Positions 57,024 through 64,000 of a stretch of DNA of 64,000 nt are shown one piece after another. The translations under genes were made by a program, and so were the position numbers. Origin of the DNA: Helicobacter pylori (GTDB lineage Bacteria; Campylobacterota; Campylobacteria; Campylobacterales; Helicobacteraceae); the NCBI RefSeq assembly GCF_001653455.1, contig NZ_CP011486.1:1240001-1304000 (forward strand). Reading direction: 5' to 3'. Positions within the stretch are counted from its first letter, which is position 1; each line of letters begins with the position of its first letter. Below the pieces are notes generated by a model. It did no database searches and was not told the DNA's origin. It saw nothing but the letters and a program-made list of their open reading frames with translations.

Positions 57024-57452
57024 ATGGACAATCATAACCCAAAAGACAGAGCAAAAATCCTTGTAGAAGAGCTTAAAATCTTGCAAGGCATTATCAACCA
57101 AATGGCGCAAAACTCTTTGGAATGCAAAAAATGGACTCTCGCTCTTTCTGTTGGGGTTTTATCCCTTAAAATAGAAGCGATCTCTAATTTTTATGGGTTA
57201 TGCGTTTTAGGGGTGCTACTTCTATGTTTTTGGTTCTTAGATGCGTATTACCTCAAACAAGAAAGGCTATTTAGGGAGCAATACCAATGGCTGATAAAAA
57301 ACAGGCTTAAAACCGATGAAAGGCTGTTTGAAGCGCTTCCTGTTCAAAAGACTTGCCAGTTAACGCAACTCTTATCCGCCATGTTTTCGGTTAGCCTTTT
57401 CCCTTATCTGGCGTTGGCTCTTTGCTTAGTGGGCTATGGTTTTTGTTTTTAA
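57024..57452 (+). CDS. Three-TM membrane protein associated with TIR-like gene
   Basis: The 142-residue protein has a short cytosolic N-terminus and two membrane segments (about 36-72: LALSVGVLSL and YGLCVLGVLLLCFWF). The motif LDAYYLKQERLFREQYQWL follows immediately, then a third C-terminal segment (FPYLALALCLVGYGFCF). The DAYYLxQER motif recalls small membrane proteins I associate with TIR-like genes; this is not certain. GGAG precedes the ATG at 57024. Confidence 0.65.
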   Translation: MDNHNPKDRAKILVEELKILQGIINQMAQNSLECKKWTLALSVGVLSLKIEAISNFYGLCVLGVLLLCFWFLDAYYLKQERLFREQYQWLIKNRLKTDERLFEALPVQKTCQLTQLLSAMFSVSLFPYLALALCLVGYGFCF

Positions 57453-57636
57453 TTCTGTTTTATTGAGCGTTGGTTACAAAAAGCTTGATTTCAATCAAAC
57501 GATAATTTTTAAAGCGTTATGGAATCAGGGTATCGTAAAATAATCCCCTGTTTTCTTATAAGTTTCACTATAAATAAAACTTAAAACTTTAAAATAAGGC
57601 TTTAAGCATCAATACTTGATGAAAAAAGCTTTTTTC

Positions 57637-57675
57637 AAATCCAAACGCATTCAATCACAATCAGATCAGACCACC
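57637..57675. repeat. 39-base direct repeat, copy 1
   Basis: AAATCCAAACGCATTCAATC...AGATCAGACCACC matches the copy at 57810 exactly over 39 bases. The distance between the copies is 173 bases, and weaker similarity continues beyond, as if a whole unit was duplicated. Confidence 0.9.
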
Positions 57676-57809
57676 AAAAGCAAAACTTAAACATTAAGAA
57701 ACAAGAAGCAAAACAAACAAGAAATGCCAACATAAGATAAAATAAGACTTAAGAAAAACAAAGCACAAACAAAAAACAAAATCACCAAAATATAAGATTT
57801 AAAAAACTA

Positions 57810-57848
57810 AAATCCAAACGCATTCAATCACAATCAGATCAGACCACC
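57810..57848. repeat. 39-base direct repeat, copy 2
   Basis: Exact second copy of the 57637 repeat. The region 57453-57961 otherwise is A-rich, T- and G-poor on this strand and lacks a gene; AAATAAGACTTAA also recurs. It may encode an RNA or be a decayed duplication. Confidence 0.9.
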
Positions 57849-57961
57849 CCAACCAAAACTAAAACCTAAACACAAGAAAAAATAAGACTTAACAAATTAA
57901 AACCAAGCAAGATTAAAAAACTTTAAATTAAAAACAAGCAAAAAGATTTAAAAATAAGTGT

Positions 57962-58741
57962 CTAGGGAATGTTTGGAAAAATGTTTTGATTTTTTAGAGC
58001 GTTCAAAAATTGCACGATCTTTTCTCTAGGGATAATTACCAGATTTTCTTGATCCCCTAAGGCGTTGCTAGCCATTCCCATAAACTCCCCCATCTCGCTA
58101 AAATAAGGCCTCCCTCCCCACAACACGCTCCCTTTTTTAAAAGAGCTATCCAGCGAAAGAAACTTTTTAGACTTTAAAAGTTCAGCCACAGAAATGTCCA
58201 TCGTCTGTATAGAAAAAGAATTTTCACCATTCAGTGCAGGGTAGTAAAGCTCGGAATTGGGTGTTTTTTTATTTATGTAAGAGCTTAAATAAAAAGTTTG
58301 AGCGTATTTGGTGTAAATCCTTGCATGATAGTAGCTCTCTTCTCTTTTATGGCAATAATCGTCTCTAAAATCGGCGGTTTTTAAAAGCGAAAGCCCTTGA
58401 TCCCTATCCATCGCTTCAAGGTGCAAGCTGGCTATACAAATCAACTCTTTAGCGCTGCTGTCTTGCATCTTGGCTAAAATCATTTTAGGGTATAAACCAT
58501 TGGAATAGAGCGTTTCAGAAGAAGCGATATAACGCCCGTTTTCTAACAAAGTCGCATAGCCTTCTTTATAAGTCCCATCGCTAAAATACACTTTCAATAA
58601 CGCAACAGAATAAACCCATGTGGGGAGTTCTAGATCTAGGGGCGGATCGTTTCTAACAAGCTTAATATTATGAGCGTTCATCACGCATGACAATAAAAAG
58701 ATACAACAACCAACCGCCAATTTTTTACACCAACACGCCAT
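57962..58741 (-). CDS. Secreted trypsin-fold protein with missing catalytic residues
   Basis: The 259-residue protein has a signal peptide (about 1-23). The layout resembles HtrA/S1 proteases: EGYATLLENGRYIASSETLY (61-79) stands where GxGxxI..GxIlTnxHv is normally found, RDQGLSLLKTADF (113-125) where DLAvLKi is, and GSVLWGGRPYFSEMGEFMGM (204-223) where GxSGGPxxxxxGevvGi is. The His and Ser are replaced (Trp208 at the Ser position), so it is likely a pseudoprotease or binder. Divergent from ppiA. Confidence 0.6.
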   Translation of the reverse strand: MACWCKKLAVGCCIFLLSCVMNAHNIKLVRNDPPLDLELPTWVYSVALLKVYFSDGTYKEGYATLLENGRYIASSETLYSNGLYPKMILAKMQDSSAKELICIASLHLEAMDRDQGLSLLKTADFRDDYCHKREESYYHARIYTKYAQTFYLSSYINKKTPNSELYYPALNGENSFSIQTMDISVAELLKSKKFLSLDSSFKKGSVLWGGRPYFSEMGEFMGMASNALGDQENLVIIPREKIVQFLNALKNQNIFPNIP

Positions 58742-58874
58742 GACTAAACTTGCATCAACTTACCGCTTAAATTTCAAAATTATCCCAAAGTATCATCGGC
58801 TAAAATACCATTTGTTTTAATTTATTGCTATAATAAAAAATTTGAATAACAAAAGTTTATCGCAAAGGTTTATC

Positions 58875-59363
58875 ATGGATCCCATTAAAACTTATGAAAT
58901 TAAAGAGGAAGAGCTTGCAAAAAACGCTTACGCTACGATTAAAACCAGTAAAGGCAATATCACCCTAGAGCTTTTTTACAAAGACGCGCCCCAAGCGGTG
59001 AGTAATTTTGTAGCTCTAGCTAAAAAGGGTTTTTATGATGGGCTTAATTTCCATCGTGTGATTGCCGGCTTTGTGGCTCAAGGAGGTTGCCCTTATGGCA
59101 CAGGCACAGGCGGACCAGGGCATCGCATTAAATGCGAAGTGGCTCATAACCCCAACAAGCACCAAAGAGGCTCTATTTCTATGGCGCATGCCGGAAGAGA
59201 CACAGGGGGGAGTCAATTTTTCTTGTGTTTTGTGGATTTGCCCCATTTAGATGGCGAGCATACCGTGTTTGGCAAGATCGCTAACGCAGAAGGCCTTAGC
59301 GTTTTGGATAAAATCAAACAAGGCGATATTATAGAGAGCGTTGCATTTAGCGCTTCTCTGTAA
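58875..59363 (+). CDS. ppiA: Peptidyl-prolyl cis-trans isomerase (cyclophilin)
   Basis: The 162-residue single-domain cyclophilin has the signature [37 protein letters not shown], and [18 protein letters not shown]. It has no signal peptide, so it acts in the cytoplasm by sequence, although some species secrete it. The ATG at 58875 follows AAAGG; an upstream in-frame codon is not supported. It is 12 bases before csrA. Confidence 0.95.
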   Translation: MDPIKTYEIKEEELAKNAYATIKTSKGNITLELFYKDAPQAVSNFVALAKKGFYDGLNFHRVIAGFVAQGGCPYGTGTGGPGHRIKCEVAHNPNKHQRGSISMAHAGRDTGGSQFFLCFVDLPHLDGEHTVFGKIANAEGLSVLDKIKQGDIIESVAFSASL

Positions 59364-59375
59364 AAAAGATTAAAG

Positions 59376-59606
59376 ATGCTCATACTCAGCCGCAAAGTTA
59401 ATGAAGGGATTGTCATTGACGATCACATTCATATTAAAGTCATTTCCATAGATAGAGGGAGCGTGCGTTTAGGATTTGAAGCACCTGAAAAAACCCTTAT
59501 CTTGCGCGCTGAGCTTAAAGAGGCCATTGTGAGCGAAAACCAAAAAGCTTCTGCTTCCGTAGATGAAAGCTTGTTAGAAAACATCAAAAAGGTTATTAAG
59601 CCTTGA
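59376..59606 (+). CDS. csrA: Carbon storage regulator CsrA
   Basis: CsrA is a dimeric RNA-binding regulator of motility, virulence and stress in this species. The 76-residue protein begins [20 protein letters not shown] and has the [20 protein letters not shown] strand with the conserved Arg. It has an extended C-terminus compared with the 61-residue E. coli form. Its stop TGA overlaps the TTG start of ispE. Confidence 0.96.
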   Translation: MLILSRKVNEGIVIDDHIHIKVISIDRGSVRLGFEAPEKTLILRAELKEAIVSENQKASASVDESLLENIKKVIKP

Positions 59607-60409
59607 CGCATGCTTTTGAAGTTTATCCTAAAGTCAATATTTTTTTAAAAATCCTTCACAAAGAAGGGGCTTATCACAAGCTCATTTCTCGCATGTGTTT
59701 AGTCAAAGGCCAGCTCAAAGACATTATTAGCGTTAAAAACGCCTCATCTTTCTCATTAAAAGGGAATTTTGACTGCCCTTTAGAAGAAAACTCGCTTTTT
59801 AAAGCCCTCCAAATTTTAAAAAATTTTTTAAAATCAAAAAATCCCCCAAATCCTATCATCAAATCCCTAGACACCCTAGCGGTTGAAGTGGAAAAAAACA
59901 TCCCCACTCAAGCCGGGTTAGGCGGTGGGAGTGCTGATGCTGGGGGGCTATTGCATCATTTAAATCAAATTTTTGATTTGCACTTGAATTTAGAAGAGCT
60001 TTATACTATCGGCTCTTTAGTGGGCGCGGACACTAATTTTTTCATCTCGCAACACAAGAGCGCTAACGCTACTTCTTATGGCGAAGTCATTGAAAATTTT
60101 GAAGAAGAGCCTTTAGAAAATCGCCTAGAAATCTATGTGCCGGATAATGTTTTTTGCAGCACCAAAGTCGTTTATCAAGCTTATAAGCCCAAAACTTGTT
60201 TTTCTCAAGCTAAAGAATGGCTTAAAAAACCGAGTTTAGAATGTTTAAAAACTTATGATAGAAGCGAACTAAACGATCTTTTAAAGCCGGCCTTACTCAC
60301 TAACCAAGCCTTAAAGGATACAGAAAGCCAATTAGGTAAGGAATGGTTTTTTAGCGGGAGTGGGAGTGCGTTTTTTAGGCTAAAGCCCACTCCAAAAGGG
60401 GTTGCATGA
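59603..60409 (+). CDS. ispE: 4-diphosphocytidyl-2-C-methyl-D-erythritol kinase
   Basis: IspE phosphorylates CDP-ME in the MEP isoprenoid pathway. The 268-residue GHMP kinase has [11 protein letters not shown] near the start, the ATP motif [17 protein letters not shown], and FSGSGSAFF. The start is TTG, overlapping the csrA stop by four bases (TTGA). A later ATG would delete the conserved first strand. It overlaps smpB by four bases. Confidence 0.93.
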   Translation: MTHAFEVYPKVNIFLKILHKEGAYHKLISRMCLVKGQLKDIISVKNASSFSLKGNFDCPLEENSLFKALQILKNFLKSKNPPNPIIKSLDTLAVEVEKNIPTQAGLGGGSADAGGLLHHLNQIFDLHLNLEELYTIGSLVGADTNFFISQHKSANATSYGEVIENFEEEPLENRLEIYVPDNVFCSTKVVYQAYKPKTCFSQAKEWLKKPSLECLKTYDRSELNDLLKPALLTNQALKDTESQLGKEWFFSGSGSAFFRLKPTPKGVA

Positions 60410-60864
60410 AACTCATTGCCAGCAACAAAAAAGCCTATTTTGATTATGAAATTTTGGAGACTTTAGAAGCAGGATTAGCGCTTTTAGGCTCTGAAGTGAA
60501 GGCTTTGAGACAAACTAGGGTGAATTTAAAAGATAATTTTGTTAAAATAATCAAAGGAGAAGCTTTTTTATTTGGTGTTCATATATCCTATTTAGATACA
60601 ATCCATGCGTATTACAAGCCCAATGAAAGGCGAGAGCGTAAGTTGCTTTTACATAAAAAGCAATTATTGAAATGGCAGATTGAAGCGTCTAAAGAACGCT
60701 TGAGTATTGTAGGATTGAAATTGTATTTTAACCAAAGGAATAGAGCTAAAATCCAAATTGCTTTAGTGAAAGGAAAAAGATTGCACGACAAAAGACAAAG
60801 TCTCAAAGAAAAAGCGCTCAATAAAGAAATTCTTGCTGATTTAAAACACCACTTTAAAGGATAA
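60406..60864 (+). CDS. smpB: SsrA-binding protein SmpB
   Basis: SmpB delivers tmRNA to stalled ribosomes, a system essential in this species. The 152-residue OB-fold protein has IASNKKAYFDYEILETLEAG, ALLGSEVKALRQTRVNLKDN, and a basic C-terminal tail (KGKRLHDKRQSLKEKALNKE) that enters the mRNA channel. Confidence 0.96.
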   Translation: MKLIASNKKAYFDYEILETLEAGLALLGSEVKALRQTRVNLKDNFVKIIKGEAFLFGVHISYLDTIHAYYKPNERRERKLLLHKKQLLKWQIEASKERLSIVGLKLYFNQRNRAKIQIALVKGKRLHDKRQSLKEKALNKEILADLKHHFKG

Positions 60865-60866
60865 CA

Positions 60867-61319
60867 ATGAAAGAAATGGTAGATTATGGGATTATAGGGT
60901 TTTTAATCTTCTTATCCGTCATCGTTATAGCGATCGCTATAGAAAGGTTGTGGTTTTTTGCCACTCTTCGTGTAGATGACTACACAGACAGGCGCAAGTT
61001 AGAACTAGCCTTGCACAAACGCTTGACTCTAGTGGCCACGATTGGCTCAAACGCCCCTTATATCGGTCTTTTAGGAACGGTTATGGGGATCATGCTCACC
61101 TTTATGGATTTAGGCTCCGCTTCTGGCATTGACACTAAGGCGATCATGACTAATTTGGCCCTTGCTTTAAAAGCGACTGGCATGGGGTTATTGGTTGCGA
61201 TCCCTGCGATTGTGATTTATAACTTGCTCGTGAGAAAAAGCGAGATTTTAGTGACCAAATGGGATATTTTCCACCATCCGGTTGACACGCAATCGCATGA
61301 GATTTATAACAAGGTCTAA
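60867..61319 (+). CDS. exbB: Second ExbB/TolQ-type proton-channel protein
   Basis: The 150-residue protein has three membrane helices (about 6-27, ATIGSNAPYIGLLGTVMGIM, and ALKATGMGLLVAIPAIVIYN) and is a paralogue of the product at 46224. No tonB follows here, so it may power a Tol-like system or share TonB. It is two bases after smpB. Confidence 0.88.
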   Translation: MKEMVDYGIIGFLIFLSVIVIAIAIERLWFFATLRVDDYTDRRKLELALHKRLTLVATIGSNAPYIGLLGTVMGIMLTFMDLGSASGIDTKAIMTNLALALKATGMGLLVAIPAIVIYNLLVRKSEILVTKWDIFHHPVDTQSHEIYNKV

Positions 61320-61329
61320 GGATTAAGCG

Positions 61330-61731
61330 GTGAAAAAAGTAGAATCCATGAATGTGGTGCCTTTCATTGACATCATGCTTGTTTTGTTGGTGATTGTGCT
61401 CACAACCGCATCTTTTGTGCAAACTTCAAAGCTCCCTATTAGCATTCCCCAAGTGGATAAAGACAGCACTGATTCTAAAGATGTGTTGGACAAAAAACAA
61501 GTAACCATCGCTATTTCTAATAAGGGTTCTTTTTATTTTGACGATAAAGAAATCAGCTTTGAAAATTTAAAACACAAGGTTTCCACTCTGGCTAAAGATA
61601 CCCCTATTGTCTTGCAAGGCGATAAGCAAAGCAATTTGGACAACTTTATCAAAGTGGTGGATTTGTTGCAAACTAACGATCTGAAGCAACTTTACATTCT
61701 TGTTGAAGATAAAAAGAATCAAAACAAGTAG
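61330..61731 (+). CDS. exbD: Second ExbD/TolR-type proton-channel protein
   Basis: The 133-residue protein has one membrane helix with the essential Asp ([16 protein letters not shown]) and a periplasmic domain. It starts with GTG after AAGGA. It is the partner of the ExbB-type product upstream. It may act as TolR or as a second ExbD. Confidence 0.88.
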   Translation: MKKVESMNVVPFIDIMLVLLVIVLTTASFVQTSKLPISIPQVDKDSTDSKDVLDKKQVTIAISNKGSFYFDDKEISFENLKHKVSTLAKDTPIVLQGDKQSNLDNFIKVVDLLQTNDLKQLYILVEDKKNQNK

Positions 61732-61759
61732 TTTTAGTGAATTTTTAGCATTCTTTAGC

Positions 61760-61765
61760 TATAAT
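61760..61765 (+). promoter_or_regulatory. -10 box of rpmH-rnpA-yidD-yidC unit
   Basis: A perfect TATAAT stands 37 bases before the rpmH ATG, within an AT-rich spacer after exbD. No good -35 was seen. GGGAG gives the ribosome site. Confidence 0.6.
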
Positions 61766-61802
61766 ATAAGCTTATGTTTAATTTTTATCAAGGGAGTTTT
61801 AA

Positions 61803-61937
61803 ATGAAACGCACTTACCAACCACACAACACACCAAGAAAGCGAACCCATGGCTTTCTTGTGAGAATGAAAACCAAAAACGGGCGCAAGGTGATTAATGC
61901 CAGACGAGCTAAGGGCAGAAAAAAGCTTTCCGTCTAA
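61803..61937 (+). CDS. rpmH: 50S ribosomal protein L34
   Basis: The 44-residue protein begins [20 protein letters not shown], and ends [11 protein letters not shown], matching the family at full length. It overlaps rnpA by 41 bases in another frame. It is in the classical rpmH-rnpA-yidD-yidC order. Confidence 0.97.
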   Translation: MKRTYQPHNTPRKRTHGFLVRMKTKNGRKVINARRAKGRKKLSV

Positions 61938-62382
61938 ACCCTATGACTCTTTAAAAAATAAGAGCGAGTTTGATAGGGTTTATAGAAAGGGTTTTAAAAA
62001 ACACAACCCTTTTTTTTCACTCTTTGTTTTGGATTTATCAAAAGAGCCACCAAAAGAAAAAGAGGGCCTTAAAGATCCGCTCTCTTGTAGGCTTAAAGAC
62101 AAAGAAGCACTTTTTTTGTTAGGTTTAAGCGTGTCCAAAAAAGTCGGTAACGCCGCAAAACGCAACCTTATTAAACGCCGTTTGCGATCGCTTGCATCAA
62201 GGCATGCCGCTCTTTGTCAAGGACTTGCTTTGGTGTTTGTGCCTAGAGGCGATTGTTATCATTTGGATTTTTGGGCTTTAGAAAAACATTTTTTAGAAAC
62301 GCTAACTTCCATTAAAGGCTATATGAACAAAGCCCTAAAAGACTTGAAAAAAGGAACGACTCATACCTATGCGAAACCATAA
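61897..62382 (+). CDS. rnpA: Ribonuclease P protein component
   Basis: RnpA assists the RNase P RNA in tRNA 5' maturation. The 161-residue protein has the RNR motif [16 protein letters not shown] and an early conserved phenylalanine/basic stretch [20 protein letters not shown]. The N-terminus contains an acidic/basic insert ([13 protein letters not shown]), longer than E. coli. It starts inside rpmH by 41 bases and overlaps yidD. Confidence 0.94.
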   Translation: MPDELRAEKSFPSKPYDSLKNKSEFDRVYRKGFKKHNPFFSLFVLDLSKEPPKEKEGLKDPLSCRLKDKEALFLLGLSVSKKVGNAAKRNLIKRRLRSLASRHAALCQGLALVFVPRGDCYHLDFWALEKHFLETLTSIKGYMNKALKDLKKGTTHTYAKP

Positions 62383-62710
62383 AACGCCTTTTTTGAATGC
62401 GATTTTTATAGCGTTAGTTAAGGGCTATCAGCGTTTTTTTTCGGCTTTCACTTTTTCAAGCTGCCGGTTTTACCCCACTTGCTCCAACTACGCTCTATGG
62501 TTGCTCTCTTTTGAAAACCCTTTGATCGCTATGGGCAAGATCATTTTAAGGATACTCTCATGCAACCCTTTTTGCTCTGGGGGCATTGCTTACCCTACCA
62601 CTCGCTTGAAACGCCCTAGTTTGCTCCAATTTAACAGGAATTTTAAAACCATCACTTTTTGGCTTATCCCCACCAAAAGCCGCACAACTTACTACATCAT
62701 TAAGGTTTAA
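62369..62710 (+). CDS. yidD: Membrane protein insertion efficiency factor YidD
   Basis: YidD assists YidC-dependent membrane insertion. The 113-residue protein has [12 protein letters not shown], the Cys motif [15 protein letters not shown], and [11 protein letters not shown]. It is longer than usual, with a C-terminal tail of about 30 residues that looks unconserved. It overlaps rnpA by 14 bases. Confidence 0.92.
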   Translation: MRNHKTPFLNAIFIALVKGYQRFFSAFTFSSCRFYPTCSNYALWLLSFENPLIAMGKIILRILSCNPFCSGGIAYPTTRLKRPSLLQFNRNFKTITFWLIPTKSRTTYYIIKV

Positions 62711-62715
62711 TCACA

Positions 62716-64000
62716 ATGGATAAAAACAATAACACTAATTTACGCTTGATTTTAGCGGTCGCTTTGTCTTTTTTGTTTATCACTCTTTATAGCTATTTTT
62801 TCCAAAAACCCAACAAAACAACAACCGAAACCACCAAGCAAGAAGTAACGCATAACAACACAGCTTTAAACCCCAACGCACCCACCGCCACCCAAAATTT
62901 TAGCGCTACTCAAACCATTCCCCAAGAGAATTTGTTAAGCGCCATTTCTTTTGAACATGCCAGGATTGAAATTGATTTTTTAGGGCGTATCAAACAGGTT
63001 TATCTCAAAGATAAAAAATACCTAACCCCCAAACAAAAGGGCTTTTTTGAGCATGTGAGCCATCTTTTTAGCTCCAAAGAAAACGCGCAACCCCCCCTGA
63101 AAGAACTCCCCCTTTTAGGCGATAATTTAAAGCCTTTAGAAGTGCGCTTTTTAGACCCTACGCTCAATAATAAAGCGTTCAACACCCCTTATAGCGCTTC
63201 AAAAACCACTCTTGGGCCTAACGAACAGCTTGTTTTAACCCAAGATTTAGGCGATCTGGTTATCATTAAAACTCTAACTTTTTATGATGATTTGCATTAT
63301 GATTTGCAAATTGCATTCAAATCGCCTAACAACATTATCCCTAGCTATGTGATCACCAATGGTTACAGACCGGTGGCTGATTTGGACAGCTACACCTTTT
63401 CGGGCGTGCTTTTAGAAAACAACGACAAAAAAATTGAAAAAATTGAAGATAAAGACGCTAAAGAAATCAAACGCTTTTCTAATATCCTCTTTTTATCCAG
63501 CGTGGATAGGTATTTCACCACCTTGCTTTTTACCGATGACCCTCAAGGTTTTGAAGTCTTAATCAATCCAGAAACCGGTACTAAAAACCCCTTAGGATTC
63601 ATTTCTCTTAAAAACGAAGCGGCTTTGCATGGCTATATTGGCCCTAAAGACTACCGCTCTTTGAAAGCGATTTCACCCATGCTCACTGATGCGATAGAGT
63701 ATGGCTTGATCACTTTCTTCGCTAAAGGCGTGTTTGTTTTACTGGATTATTTGTATCAATTTGTGGGCAACTGGGGTTGGGCTATCATTCTTTTAACGAT
63801 TATTGTGCGCATTATCCTCTATCCTTTAAGTTATAAGGGCATGGTGAGCATGCAAAAGCTCAAAGAATTAGCCCCCAAAATGAAAGAACTCCAAGAAAAA
63901 TACAAAGGCGAACCCCAAAAGTTGCAAGCCCACATGATGCAGCTTTACAAAAAACATGGGGCTAACCCCTTAGGCGGCTGTCTGCCCTTGATCTTGCAAA
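62716..64000 (+). CDS. yidC: Membrane protein insertase YidC (partial, C-terminus off window)
   Basis: YidC inserts and folds inner-membrane proteins. The visible 428 codons contain the first membrane helix (RLILAVALSFLFITLYSYFF, about 9-28), a Thr/Asn-rich linker and the periplasmic P1 domain. The insertase core opens with GVFVLLDYLYQFVGNWGWAI and ILLTIIVRIILYPLSYKG, which carries the conserved Arg. The gene runs off the right edge. Confidence 0.96.
   Translation, partial: MDKNNNTNLRLILAVALSFLFITLYSYFFQKPNKTTTETTKQEVTHNNTALNPNAPTATQNFSATQTIPQENLLSAISFEHARIEIDFLGRIKQVYLKDKKYLTPKQKGFFEHVSHLFSSKENAQPPLKELPLLGDNLKPLEVRFLDPTLNNKAFNTPYSASKTTLGPNEQLVLTQDLGDLVIIKTLTFYDDLHYDLQIAFKSPNNIIPSYVITNGYRPVADLDSYTFSGVLLENNDKKIEKIEDKDAKEIKRFSNILFLSSVDRYFTTLLFTDDPQGFEVLINPETGTKNPLGFISLKNEAALHGYIGPKDYRSLKAISPMLTDAIEYGLITFFAKGVFVLLDYLYQFVGNWGWAIILLTIIVRIILYPLSYKGMVSMQKLKELAPKMKELQEKYKGEPQKLQAHMMQLYKKHGANPLGGCLPLILQ

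Noticed and set aside
57637-57848. CRISPR with two repeats
   Set aside because: Only two copies with a 134-base gap, no cas genes, and similarity that extends beyond the repeat.

Overview
The window is chromosomal DNA of Helicobacter pylori, recognised from its marker genes: iceA1 with its hpyIM methyltransferase, a Hop-family outer-membrane protein, NikR with the species' metal ligands, the CrdA/CrdB/CzcBA copper system and a ribosomal supercluster without rpmD. The DNA is AT-rich, homopolymer-rich and densely coding. No tRNA, rRNA, CRISPR array, prophage or complete insertion sequence was seen.

Layout: 0-6.2 kb is a tightly overlapping trpE-G-D-CF-B-A operon (minus strand, trpA cut by the window edge). 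6.4-12.7 kb holds a GT9 glycosyltransferase, an acid phosphatase, a YceI protein, TenA, a glycine-zipper/4-TM gene pair, and a thiamine unit (TPP riboswitch, PnuC-type transporter, thiamine pyrophosphokinase). 12.7-15.1 kb is a three-gene envelope cassette (COG3014-type lipoprotein, small secreted coiled-coil protein, small membrane protein). 15.4-29.2 kb is the S10-spc-alpha supercluster on the minus strand, with secY, map, infA and rpoA, behind a consensus-like promoter. 29.4-45.9 kb has an AAA ATPase, RNase HII, a HicA-like small protein, fumarase, copper/RND efflux, AzlCD, DnaJ, MnmA, a J-domain protein, NadD and NikR. 46-50.1 kb has exbB-exbD-tonB and a HopM/HopN-type porin.

50.1-53.5 kb looks like a rearrangement zone. 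The cysE-iceA1-hpyIM unit sits between the hop gene and purU, with a possible IS605-type right-end remnant on one side and a short iceA-like fragment abutting cysE on the other. 53.5-64 kb has purU, sppA, a module of TIR-like protein, lipoprotein and membrane protein, a degenerate trypsin-fold protein, ppiA, csrA-ispE-smpB-exbB-exbD, and rpmH-rnpA-yidD-yidC (cut by the edge).

The best leads for undescribed biology are the TIR-like/lipoprotein/membrane module (55.8-57.5 kb), the nested inverted-repeat element at 9.8-10.1 kb that carries a decayed relative of the 12.7 kb gene, the glycine-zipper pair, the orphan HicA-like protein, and several repeats in promoter regions that could vary in length. 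Gene names rest on recognition of family motifs; no database search was run.
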